Source of the DNA: Limiplasma sp048370855
Lineage (GTDB): Bacteria; Bacillota; Clostridia; Christensenellales; Aristaeellaceae
NCBI GenBank assembly: GCA_048370855.1
Contig: DBGEOK010000109.1
Location: forward strand, 43,421 to 107,420
Length of the DNA: 64,000 nt
Direction of reading: 5' to 3'
Under the pieces are notes generated by a model, which saw only the letters and a list, made by a program, of their open reading frames with translations, was not told the origin of the DNA and did not search any database. Both the position numbers and the translations under genes were made by a program. This document shows positions 22,631-30,085 of this stretch, piece by piece; within the stretch, counting starts at the first letter, position 1, and every line of letters begins with the position of its first letter.

Positions 22631-24214
22631 TTAGAGCTCGATAATATCCTCGCTGGACGGGGCGGGCGGAGAAGCGTCTCCGGCGCCGCCTTTTTTCTGC
22701 TTGTATTTGAACGCCAGGCCAAGAACCTGGATGGTGATCAGCGGCGTCATGGCCACCATGGCCACCACGCCGAAAGCGTCGGACGCCACGTCGCCGCCCG
22801 CCGCCGCGCACGCGCCCATGGCCATCGGCAGCAAAAAGGTCGCGGTCATCGGCCCGGAGGCAACGCCGCCGGAGTCGAACGCGATGGAGGTAAAAATGGG
22901 CGGTACGAAGAGCATCAGGAGCAGGGCGACGGCGTATCCTGGGATTAGGAGCGCCAGGATGGGCAGGCCCGTCAGGATGCGGAGCATCGCCAGCCCGACG
23001 GAGACAGACACGCCGATGGAAAGGCTCAGGTTCAGCGCGCGCTTGGGGATGGAGCCGGCGCTGAGCTCGTAAACCTGCTTGCCAAGAACGTGGACGGCAG
23101 GTTCGGCGGCCACCACAAAGTAACCGATCAGCATGCCGACCGGCACGAGCAGCCACCGGTTGTCAAGGGAGGCCAGCAGGCTTCCGATGGCGTTGCCCAT
23201 GGGCATAAAGCCCACGTTGACGCCCGTAAGGAACAGCACAAGCCCCGCATAGGTATATAACAAGCCCGCGCCGACGCGTACAACCTCCCGAGCGGGGAGA
23301 TGCAGCGAAACCACCTGAAACAGGAAGAAAAATACCGCGATGGGCAATAAGGCGACTGCCACCTCGCCCGCGTACCGGGGCAGCGCGGCGGCAAACATGG
23401 CCGCCATGGACTGCGTGTCGGCCGCTGTGGGGAGGCCGGCGGACACGTAAGCCGCGTCGCCCGGGCGGTAGATCAGGCTGAGAAGCATCACGGCCAGAAT
23501 GGGCCCCACAGAACACAGCGCTACCAGGCCGAAGCTGTCGTTTTCCGCGTTTTTATCGCTGCGGATCGAGCTGACGCCAACGCCCAGCGCCAGGATGAAC
23601 GGCACGGTCATAGGGCCGGTCGTTACGCCCCCGGCGTCGAACGCCACGGCCAGGAAGGAGGAGGGAATGAACTGGGCAAGCGCAAACACCGCCGCGTAGC
23701 AGCCCAGCAGCAGAACGGCCATGCGCACGCGGAACAGGATGCGCAGCAGGGCGACGACCAGGAAGAACCCCACGCCCACGGCGACGGAAAGGACAAGCGC
23801 CATGTTTGGCACGCCGGGCACCTGCTCGGCCAGCACTTGCAAATCCGGCTCCGAGACGGTGACGACCACGCCGACCAGGAAGGAGATGAGCAGGACGATC
23901 CAGAGCCTTTTGCTGCGGGTCATCGCGGCGCCGACATGCTCGCCGATGGGCGTCATGGCCAGGTCTGTGCCTAGGGTAAAAAAGCCCATCCCCACCACGA
24001 GCATAGCTGCGCCGATCAGAAAGGCCATCATTGCGTCGTTGGGGACGGGCAGCAGGAAAAAGCAAAGCGCGAGCACGATCAGGGTGATCGGCAGCACGGA
24101 AGCCAGGGCCTCCTTCCACTTTTCCCTCAAAATATTACGATGCTCGCGGCGAAATTTTTTTTGCCGCTGAAGGTTTACCGGCTGCCGTTGTTCGATCGGA
24201 CGGCCTTTGGACAT
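22631..24214 (-). CDS. DUF1538 family membrane protein with two-fold internal repeat
   Basis: A 527-residue membrane protein with about 12 or more helices. Its two halves repeat: SEPDLQVL (121-128) and AEPAVHVL (370-377); MTPIGEHVG (87-95) and FMPMGNAIG (336-344); FDAGGVTTGPMT (192-203) and FDSGGVASGPMT (446-457). A repeat distance near 250 residues and duplicated Gly-rich motifs inside membrane segments suggest a transporter. The N-terminal 30 residues are basic and cytoplasmic. DUF1538 has no established function that I know of. AAAGGAG precedes the ATG. It sits between a PopT-type translocase and a PII-like protein; the pairing with PII hints at a metabolite-gated transporter. This is inference. 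Confidence 0.8.
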   Translation of the reverse strand: MSKGRPIEQRQPVNLQRQKKFRREHRNILREKWKEALASVLPITLIVLALCFFLLPVPNDAMMAFLIGAAMLVVGMGFFTLGTDLAMTPIGEHVGAAMTRSKRLWIVLLISFLVGVVVTVSEPDLQVLAEQVPGVPNMALVLSVAVGVGFFLVVALLRILFRVRMAVLLLGCYAAVFALAQFIPSSFLAVAFDAGGVTTGPMTVPFILALGVGVSSIRSDKNAENDSFGLVALCSVGPILAVMLLSLIYRPGDAAYVSAGLPTAADTQSMAAMFAAALPRYAGEVAVALLPIAVFFFLFQVVSLHLPAREVVRVGAGLLYTYAGLVLFLTGVNVGFMPMGNAIGSLLASLDNRWLLVPVGMLIGYFVVAAEPAVHVLGKQVYELSAGSIPKRALNLSLSIGVSVSVGLAMLRILTGLPILALLIPGYAVALLLMLFVPPIFTSIAFDSGGVASGPMTATFLLPMAMGACAAAGGDVASDAFGVVAMVAMTPLITIQVLGLAFKYKQKKGGAGDASPPAPSSEDIIEL

Positions 24215-24253
24215 GCCATCACTCCTTTTCTTTGGTTTGGTTGACTGCGGCGC

Positions 24254-25078
24254 TTACGCCCGCGAGGCGGCGGCGTTTAACCGGCTCATTCCCATTGCGC
24301 CCAGCAGGCCCAGCACCAGCGCCAGCAGGTCCGCAAAAAAGCCCCGGCCGCTCTCAAAGCCTGGAAATACCAGCCCGATAGAGGCCAGCAGAAATCCGAG
24401 CACGCCGTAATAGGCATAGTCCTGCGCCCGGTCAAACAGCCATTGGACGGCTTTCATGGTCGCCAGGGCAACCGCGGCAAAGCCCGCCGCAAAAAGACAG
24501 AGCGTAACCAGGTCAAGCGAGGCGACGGCGGTCAGATAAGCGGAATACCAGCCCAGGTAGATGAGGATGAAGGAGGACGAGACGCCGGGCACAACGGTGC
24601 CAAAGCCTTCAATCGCGCCCGCCAGCAGCGCCTGAACGGGGCTGAGCGCGGAAAGAGGCGCCGCGTTTTTTTGCGGCAGAAGAATCAGCAGCAAGCCCAA
24701 GGTCAGGCCCAGCGCCAGCGCCCACAGGCAGCGGGGGCGAAATCCGCGTCCGGCGTCCGCCTCGCGGAGAAGATCGGGAACGCCGCCGAGGATAAAGCCG
24801 ATAAACAGAAAGAGCATTGGCGTTTCAAACCGCGCCATGGCGTAGCCAAGTCCTTTTGCGCCGATCAGGAACCCGACCGCGCCGCCAAGGGCAAGGGGAA
24901 GGAGGAATAAAAAGCTTTTCTTCACGTCGCGGAAAAAGTGGAGGATCGCCTCCAGCATCGGGCGGTAGAGGCCGAACGATACGGCCATTACGCCTCCGCT
25001 GACGCCGGGCAGTACGCAGCCCATGCCGATGAGCGCGCCGGCCAATAGATGGTGCCAAAAGGTTCCACGCTGTCGCAT
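24254..25078 (-). CDS. popT: DUF368 membrane protein, probable undecaprenyl-phosphate translocase (PopT)
   Basis: A 274-residue membrane protein with eight or so helices and the DUF368 hallmarks: GALIGMGCVLPGVSGGVMAV near the N-terminus and its partial repeat GAIEGFGTVVPGVSSSFILI in the second half. DUF368 proteins were recently shown to return undecaprenyl phosphate (C55-P) across the membrane for reuse in wall and surface-glycan synthesis. AGGAGG lies 6 bases before the ATG. It is the first gene of the three-gene operon, with its own promoter, and is divergent from spoVT. The window also encodes glycan-export genes that would consume the same carrier. Confidence 0.85.
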   Translation of the reverse strand: MRQRGTFWHHLLAGALIGMGCVLPGVSGGVMAVSFGLYRPMLEAILHFFRDVKKSFLFLLPLALGGAVGFLIGAKGLGYAMARFETPMLFLFIGFILGGVPDLLREADAGRGFRPRCLWALALGLTLGLLLILLPQKNAAPLSALSPVQALLAGAIEGFGTVVPGVSSSFILIYLGWYSAYLTAVASLDLVTLCLFAAGFAAVALATMKAVQWLFDRAQDYAYYGVLGFLLASIGLVFPGFESGRGFFADLLALVLGLLGAMGMSRLNAAASRA

Positions 25079-25147
25079 TCAACGCCTCCTTGCATGGGAA
25101 CGGGTTACCTGAGCGTATGCCCGAAGCCTGGAACGCATGACAATGAC

Positions 25148-25176
25148 AGTATATCAATTTTGATGGAAAAGCGCAA
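25148..25176 (-). promoter_or_regulatory. Candidate promoter of the popT operon
   Basis: On the minus strand: TTGCGC (25171-25176), 17-base spacer, TATACT (25148-25153). Confidence 0.6.
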
Positions 25177-25308
25177 CCGCGGCGAAACCGGCCGGCGCGC
25201 GCCGCCCTGGGCCCGCGCGGGAAGCGCTTCAACCGTTAGTGACAGGAAAGGCATTCGTAAACAGCCCGCCAGGCCTTGTTTGGCGCGGCCTTCCCAAATC
25301 TTTCCCCC

Positions 25309-25337
25309 GCATAATCGCCCCTCAAAATCCCATACTA
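25309..25337 (+). promoter_or_regulatory. Candidate forespore sigma-G promoter of spoVT
   Basis: GCATA (25309-25313), 17-base spacer, CATACTA (25331-25337). This fits the known sigma-G pattern (GMATA then CATNHTA), and spoVT is a sigma-G gene in Bacillus subtilis. TSS would be about 63 bases before the start codon. Confidence 0.6.
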
Positions 25338-25407
25338 GGGATGCAAAGACAAACGGCAAAGCAATGCGGCAGAAGCGTTGCACGGGCCGGCAAGGAGGCT
25401 GGGAGCA

Positions 25408-25962
25408 TTGCGGGCAACTGGAATTGTGCGCAGAATAGACGAGCTTGGGCGGGTGGTCATCCCCAAGGAGATCAGAAGAACGCTTAGGATTCGGGAAGGG
25501 GACCCATTGGAGATCTACACCGACCGCGATGGCGAGGTGATCCTGAAAAAGTATTCCCCGATTGGGGAAATGTCGGCGTTCGCCAAGGATTATACGGAAT
25601 CCATCTTTCGCGCCATGGGGCATATCGCTTGTATCGTGGACCGCGACCAGGTGGTGGCGGCCAGCGGCGTGAGCAAAAAGGAGCTTTCCGATAAGCCCAT
25701 CAGCCATGATCTGGAGACGGCGATTGCCAACCGCCAGACCGTCGCCATCAACCGCGCGGGCGGCGGAAAGATTGTCGCCGTAACCAACGAAGAGGATATC
25801 ACCGGCTATACCGCCCAGGTCGTGTCGCCCATCATCGCAGACGGCGAGGCTATCGGCGCCGTGCTGCTGCTGAGCAAGGAACAGGGCGCAAAGATGGGAG
25901 ACGCCGAGCTGAAGGTTGCCGAAACGGCGGCGAGCATCGTCGGGCGTCAGATGGAGCAGTGA
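25408..25962 (+). CDS. spoVT: Stage V sporulation protein T
   Basis: A 184-residue regulator. The N-terminal AbrB swapped-hairpin domain (ATGIVRRIDELGRVVIPKE, RTLRIREGDPLEIY) is almost the same as in Bacillus, and the rest is the GAF-like domain ending in ASIVGRQMEQ. SpoVT is a DNA-binding regulator of late forespore genes. Start: TTG at 25408 has AAGGAGG at 25392-25398 with 9-base spacing and gives the family's usual N-terminus; longer in-frame starts are not supported. It is followed by a SpoVB-like flippase and mazG, the same order as spoVT-yabM-yabN in Bacillus. Confidence 0.95.
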   Translation: MRATGIVRRIDELGRVVIPKEIRRTLRIREGDPLEIYTDRDGEVILKKYSPIGEMSAFAKDYTESIFRAMGHIACIVDRDQVVAASGVSKKELSDKPISHDLETAIANRQTVAINRAGGGKIVAVTNEEDITGYTAQVVSPIIADGEAIGAVLLLSKEQGAKMGDAELKVAETAASIVGRQMEQ

Positions 25963-26004
25963 CGCTGCGGAGCTTCGCCGTCCCGCGTCATCCGGTTCCA
26001 AAAC

Positions 26005-26033
26005 TTGCGAAACCGCGGCAATGCGCTTATAAT
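26005..26033 (+). promoter_or_regulatory. Candidate promoter of the SpoVB-like flippase gene
   Basis: TTGCGA, 17-base spacer, TATAAT, 69 bases before the TTG start. It would allow expression of the flippase and mazG apart from sporulation. Confidence 0.6.
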
Positions 26034-26101
26034 AGGCTTGCCGCGGCTTTTTCCTGTTTTGAGAAGCGCTGGGCAGATTACCGCGATATGGAGGCAGTCC
26101 C

Positions 26102-27685
26102 TTGAGCGACACCCAGAAATCCATCGTCGGGGGCATGACGGTACTAAGCGTCGTTGGCGTGATATGCAAAATCATCGGCGCGCTGTTCCGCATCCCTTTG
26201 GCGTGGCTGATCGGGGAGCAGGGCATGGGCACCTATCAACTGGTATTCCCCACGTACAACCTGCTGCTGACCATCTCCTCCGCAGGCCTTCCCGTCGCTA
26301 TCAGCCGAATGGTCAGCTTTACCCTGGCCAAGGACGACCCGCGCAATGCGCGGCGGATCTTTCGCGTCGCGCTCAGCTTCCTGTCCGCGGTAGGCTGCGT
26401 GGCCATGCTTATCATGATGGTGACGAGCCCGACGCTGGCCAGGCGCTCCGGCGACGTTTCCACACAGCCCGGCTTTGTGGCCATTGCGCCCGCCCTGCTG
26501 CTGGTATGCACCATGTCGGCCTTCCGGGGCTTTATGCAGGGGCAGCAGAACATGGTGCCAACCGCCGTTTCCCAATTGATCGAGCAGGTTGGCAAGGTGC
26601 TCGTCGCCCTGCCGCTGGCCTGGCTGGGCAATCATATTTCCATTGCTTACGCGGCGGCGGGCGTGCTCCTGGGAACCTCGCTGGCGGAGGCGGCGGCGCT
26701 TTTTTACATGTTTGTCACCTACCGCCGCGGGAAAACGGCCTTTAACCGTATCGTTCAGGATGAAAGCCGCCGCGTGATGAGCGGGAAGAAGATGCTCCGC
26801 CAGCTCATGTCGCTGAGCGTTCCCATCACGCTTGGCGCGTGCATTGTGCCGTTGGCCGCCTTTATCGACAGCGGCCTGCTTCTCAACCGCCTGGTGGACG
26901 CCGGCATCGAGCGCGGCGAGGCGCTGGGGCTTTACGGTCGCTATTCCGGCTATGTGCTCACGCTGATTAACGTGCCCTCGGCGCTTGCGGCCGCCATCTC
27001 CATGAGCCTGGTGCCCTCCATTTCCAGCGCCATGGCGCGCGGGGACGGCAGGAGCATGCGGCGGCAGAGCGCGCTTGGCCTGCGGCTGTCCTTTGTGGTG
27101 GGTTTGCCGTGCTCCATCGGCATGAGCATGCTCAGCCGCCAGATTCTGAGCATGATCTACCGCTTTTCTACGCCGGAGGCCCTGGCCACGACCGCCGAGC
27201 TGCTGAGCATGTCCAGCCTGACGATTGTGCTGTTTACCGTGGTGCAGAGCACCACCGGCATCCTCCAGGGGCTGCGCAAGCAGCGCATTCCCATGTATAC
27301 CCTGATGGCGGGCGTCGCGGTCAAAATTTTCCTGAATTATACGCTGATCGCCGTTCCGGAGATCAACATCTACGGCGCGCCCATGGCGTCCCTGGCGTGC
27401 TATACGATCAGCATGGCGCCCAACCTGGCCTATGTGCGCAAGTATACGGGCATGAAGCTACATGTGGCGGATGTTTTTATCAGACCCGCCCTGGCCACGG
27501 CGCTCATGGGCGTCACGCTTTCCCTGGCGATCCGCTGGCTGCCGTCGGGAAGGCTGTGGACGCTGCTGCTGCTGCTGATTGGCATGACCAGCTATTTCGG
27601 TTTTGCCCGGCTCACCGGCGCGCTGCGAAAGAGCGACCTGGCCCCGTTTATGCGGCGGCTGAACAGGAAAAAGCGCGCAAAGTAA
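26102..27685 (+). CDS. SpoVB/MurJ-like polysaccharide (oligosaccharide) flippase
   Basis: A 527-residue membrane protein of the MVF/MOP exporter superfamily with 14 helices. The N-terminus SIVGGMTVLSVVGVICKIIGALFRIPLAWLIG and the GMGTYQLVFPTYNLLL, SSAGLPVAISRMVS blocks are typical of SpoVB/YabM proteins. They move lipid-linked wall or cortex precursors across the membrane. Start: TTG at 26102 has GGAGG with 7-base spacing. Position after spoVT and before mazG matches yabM of Bacillus rather than spoVB itself, so I give no symbol. It is likely needed for peptidoglycan or surface-polymer assembly. Confidence 0.9.
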   Translation: MSDTQKSIVGGMTVLSVVGVICKIIGALFRIPLAWLIGEQGMGTYQLVFPTYNLLLTISSAGLPVAISRMVSFTLAKDDPRNARRIFRVALSFLSAVGCVAMLIMMVTSPTLARRSGDVSTQPGFVAIAPALLLVCTMSAFRGFMQGQQNMVPTAVSQLIEQVGKVLVALPLAWLGNHISIAYAAAGVLLGTSLAEAAALFYMFVTYRRGKTAFNRIVQDESRRVMSGKKMLRQLMSLSVPITLGACIVPLAAFIDSGLLLNRLVDAGIERGEALGLYGRYSGYVLTLINVPSALAAAISMSLVPSISSAMARGDGRSMRRQSALGLRLSFVVGLPCSIGMSMLSRQILSMIYRFSTPEALATTAELLSMSSLTIVLFTVVQSTTGILQGLRKQRIPMYTLMAGVAVKIFLNYTLIAVPEINIYGAPMASLACYTISMAPNLAYVRKYTGMKLHVADVFIRPALATALMGVTLSLAIRWLPSGRLWTLLLLLIGMTSYFGFARLTGALRKSDLAPFMRRLNRKKRAK

Positions 27686-27800
27686 GCGGTCCTTCCGTAC
27701 CGAACGCCACGGACAAGCGAGCCGGGCGCGCCGTATGCGGAAGGGCGAAAGAAACGAAAGACGGCGTTTTCCCAAGCGCCGGATTAAGGAGGAAAGCGCA

Positions 27801-29252
27801 ATGAACAAGCTGACAGTGGTAACGCTGGGGACCGGGGGCGAGGCGTATGTGACCAGAGGCGCGGAACGCGCGCTGCGCCAGGCGGAGCGCGTGGTGCTGC
27901 GCACCGGCCGGCATCCGCTGGCGGGTTTCCTGCAAAAAGAGGGCGTCGCCTTTGAAACGCTGGATTCCCTTTATGAGGAATGCGGGGACTTCGACACCTT
28001 TAACCGGGCCGCGGCCGTGCTGCTTCTGTCCTTGTGTGAAAAGGGGCCCGTTTGCTACGCGGTCAGCGACGCCGCCTTTGACAATACCGTCATGACGCTG
28101 GAGCGCCTGAAGCCGCGGGAAGCGGACGTGGAGGTGCTTCCGGGCGTCAGCCACGCGGATCGCTGCCTGGCGGCGCTCTCCCTGCGGAGCCCGTCCATCC
28201 GGCTGTTCGCCGCCTCGGAGTTCCGGGAGGCGCGCGTCTCGCCTGCCGAACCGCTGCTGCTGTGCGAGCTTCACAGCCGGGAATGCGCGGGGGATTGCAA
28301 GCTGAGGCTTATGGAGCTGCTGCCGGAGGAAGCGCAGGTGATCTTTTTTTCCGGCAATGGGGAGACGGGGGAGCTGGAAAAGCGCCCGATTCCGCTGCTT
28401 GAGCTGGACAGGCAGGAGGCGTACGACCACCTGAGCGCGGCCTATGTGCCCGCGGCGGCGATGGAGGAACGCACCCGGTATGATATGGACGACCTGGTGC
28501 GCGTCATGAGACGCCTGCGCGCGCCGGACGGCTGCCCCTGGGATCGGGAGCAGACGCATGAAAGCCTGCTGACAAACCTGCTGGAGGAAAGCTACGAGTA
28601 TATTCAGGCGGTGCGCGACGGAGATGTCGAGCATATGTACGACGAGCTGGGCGACGTGCTCCTGCAGGTGGCGTTTCACGCCGAAATCGCCCGCCAGCAT
28701 GGAGACTTCGACATCCTGGACGTGACCACGGCCATATGCCGCAAGATGATCGAGCGGCATACGCATATTTTCGGCGCGGAAAAGGCGGATACCGCCGACG
28801 AGGTGCTTACCAACTGGGAAGCGCTCAAGCGCAGGCAGCGGGGAATCACGTCGCATGCCCAGGCGATGGAGGACGTGTCGCACGGCCTTTCGCCGCTCAT
28901 GCGCGCGGGCAAGGTGCAGGGTAAGGCCGCGAAGGTTGGCTTTGACTTTGCCTCCGCCGCAGACGCGCTGAACAAGGTCTATGAGGAAGCGGACGAGGTG
29001 GCGGAAAACCTTGCGCAGGGGCAGGATCCGGAGATGGAGCTGGGCGACTTATTGTTTTCAATTGTGAACGTATGCAGGCTCAGCGGTAAAAATCCCGATA
29101 TTGCGCTGTTTTCCGCGACGAATAAATTTATTTCGCGCTTTCAAAAGATGGAAAATGCCATAAAAAAGGCGGGAAAATGCATTGAGGACTTGACTTTATC
29201 AGAAATGGATGTATACTGGGATGCAGGAAAGCAAGGCGGGCAAAGGGTTTGA
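27801..29252 (+). CDS. mazG: MazG nucleotide pyrophosphohydrolase fused to tetrapyrrole-methylase domain (YabN type)
   Basis: A 483-residue two-domain protein. Residues 1 to about 220 form a tetrapyrrole (corrin/porphyrin) methylase-like domain (TVVTLGTGGEAYVTRGAE, CYAVSDAAF, EVLPGVSHAD). From about 235 on comes MazG, with RAPDGCPWDREQTHESLL, the metal-binding EESYEYIQAV and DELGDVLLQV, and a second half with EEADEVAENL and ELGDLLFSIVN. MazG hydrolyses NTPs, thought to clean the nucleotide pool. The fusion is the YabN form known in Firmicutes. AAGGAGG is 8 bases before the ATG. The end of the gene carries the promoter of the HU gene. Confidence 0.93.
   Translation: MNKLTVVTLGTGGEAYVTRGAERALRQAERVVLRTGRHPLAGFLQKEGVAFETLDSLYEECGDFDTFNRAAAVLLLSLCEKGPVCYAVSDAAFDNTVMTLERLKPREADVEVLPGVSHADRCLAALSLRSPSIRLFAASEFREARVSPAEPLLLCELHSRECAGDCKLRLMELLPEEAQVIFFSGNGETGELEKRPIPLLELDRQEAYDHLSAAYVPAAAMEERTRYDMDDLVRVMRRLRAPDGCPWDREQTHESLLTNLLEESYEYIQAVRDGDVEHMYDELGDVLLQVAFHAEIARQHGDFDILDVTTAICRKMIERHTHIFGAEKADTADEVLTNWEALKRRQRGITSHAQAMEDVSHGLSPLMRAGKVQGKAAKVGFDFASAADALNKVYEEADEVAENLAQGQDPEMELGDLLFSIVNVCRLSGKNPDIALFSATNKFISRFQKMENAIKKAGKCIEDLTLSEMDVYWDAGKQGGQRV
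29190..29217 (+). promoter_or_regulatory. Promoter of the HU gene, inside the end of mazG
   Basis: TTGACT (29190-29195), 16-base spacer, TATACT (29212-29217). The resulting leader is about 115 bases and includes a small ACCATG / CATGGT hairpin near 29303-29318. Confidence 0.65.
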
Positions 29253-29340
29253 GAAAAAAGCCTTGCAATGCAACGCTTTCCGGTAAGGCCCTGGCAAAAA
29301 ACCATGCTTACATGGTTAAATCAAAAGGAGGTACACATTT

Positions 29341-29616
29341 ATGAACAAGGCTGAATTAACCGCCGCTATCGTTCAGAAGACCGGTTTCACCAAGAAGGAT
29401 GCCGAGAAGGCGCTGGCCGCTGTGACCGAAGCGATCACGGACGCGCTGACCGCCGGCGAAAAGGTTCAGGTTGTGGGCTTCGGTTCCTTTGAGGTTCGCA
29501 ATCGTCCCGCCCGCGTGGCCCGCAATCCCCGCACCGGCGAGCAGATTCAGATCGAGGCTTCCAAGGCTCCTGTCTTCAAGGCTGGCAAGGCCCTGAAGGA
29601 CAGCGTGAACAAGTAA
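29341..29616 (+). CDS. hup: HU-family DNA-binding protein
   Basis: A 91-residue HU protein of the usual length. It begins MNKAELTAAIVQKTGFTKKDA and has the DNA-binding arm GFGSFEVRNRPARVARNPRTGEQIQI. HU bends and compacts the chromosome as a dimer. AAAGGAGG is close to the ATG. It follows mazG, as HU and yabO-type genes do in other Firmicutes, but has its own promoter and terminator. Codon use looks optimised, as expected of an abundant protein. Confidence 0.97.
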   Translation: MNKAELTAAIVQKTGFTKKDAEKALAAVTEAITDALTAGEKVQVVGFGSFEVRNRPARVARNPRTGEQIQIEASKAPVFKAGKALKDSVNK

Positions 29617-29655
29617 GCCGTTCTTGGTAAAATACCGCTGTCCCCGATGGCGGTG

Positions 29656-29688
29656 AAAGCGCTCGTATCCGAAGGATGCGGGCGCTTT
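29656..29688 (+). terminator. Terminator of the HU gene
   Basis: Hairpin with AAAGCGC / GCGCTTT outer stem and CGTATCC / GGATGCG inner stem, followed by CTTG. T-run is weak. Confidence 0.55.
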
Positions 29689-29745
29689 CTTGCGCCTGTG
29701 CAAAGGGGGGAGGCGGACGCGCCCGCACTTTCCCTGGCGGGCCCC

Positions 29746-29774
29746 TTGAAAACGGCGCGCCCATGCTGTATAAT
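29746..29774 (+). promoter_or_regulatory. Promoter of the SCIFF precursor gene
   Basis: TTGAAA (29746-29751), 17-base spacer, consensus TATAAT (29769-29774), 38 bases before the start codon. Confidence 0.75.
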
Positions 29775-29812
29775 GCAACTTGTGAAGTAAACCATGATGG
29801 AGGGAGATCCGC

Positions 29813-30007
29813 ATGAAGCATTTTAAAACCGTTTCCGAGCCTTGCCTTCGGCAGTCCCTGGCGCACGGCGGCTGCGGCGAGTGCCAAAGCTCTTGCCAAA
29901 GCGCTTGCAAGACGAGCTGCACCGTGGCCAACCAGAGCTGCGCCAACAAGGAAAGCCGGGTTGTGGCCGGCCGCGAGGGCAAGCTAAACCATTCCTTCGG
30001 CAAGTAA
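29813..30007 (+). CDS. scfA: SCIFF ranthipeptide precursor
   Basis: A 64-residue peptide of the six-cysteines-in-forty-five family. The Cys core is C21-x2-C24-x3-C28-x3-C32-x3-C36-x6-C43, with the signature SCQSACKTSCTV. It begins MKHFKTV, like other members. An extra C11 lies in the leader. It is longer than the usual 45 or so residues because of an 18-21 residue tail after the last Cys. The peptide is the substrate of the radical SAM protein encoded next, which makes Cys-to-residue thioether bonds. GGAGGGAG precedes the ATG. The family is nearly universal in Clostridia; its role is not firmly known (quorum sensing and redox have been suggested). Confidence 0.93.
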   Translation: MKHFKTVSEPCLRQSLAHGGCGECQSSCQSACKTSCTVANQSCANKESRVVAGREGKLNHSFGK

Positions 30008-30027
30008 GCCGAAAGCCGCCTCCAGCA

Positions 30028-30064
30028 ACCGCATTGACCCGCGTGGCGATGCGGTGCTTTTTTT
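30028..30064 (+). terminator. Intercistronic terminator/attenuator between SCIFF precursor and maturase
   Basis: Stem ACCGCAT (30028-30034) with ATGCGGT (30049-30055), then GC and TTTTTTT. Partial read-through would give much more precursor than maturase mRNA. Confidence 0.65.
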
Positions 30065-30085
30065 GGACAAAACGGGAGGAAACGC

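Larger units (their letters stand above)
25079..25407. other. Divergent control region popT / spoVT
   Basis: 329 bases between the two starts. It holds the popT promoter and a sigma-G-like promoter for spoVT. No gene is seen. Confidence 0.6.

Noticed and set aside
30028..30064. The hairpin as a full stop to the SCIFF operon
   Set aside because: No separate promoter for the maturase is visible in the short remaining gap, so partial read-through is more likely than complete termination.
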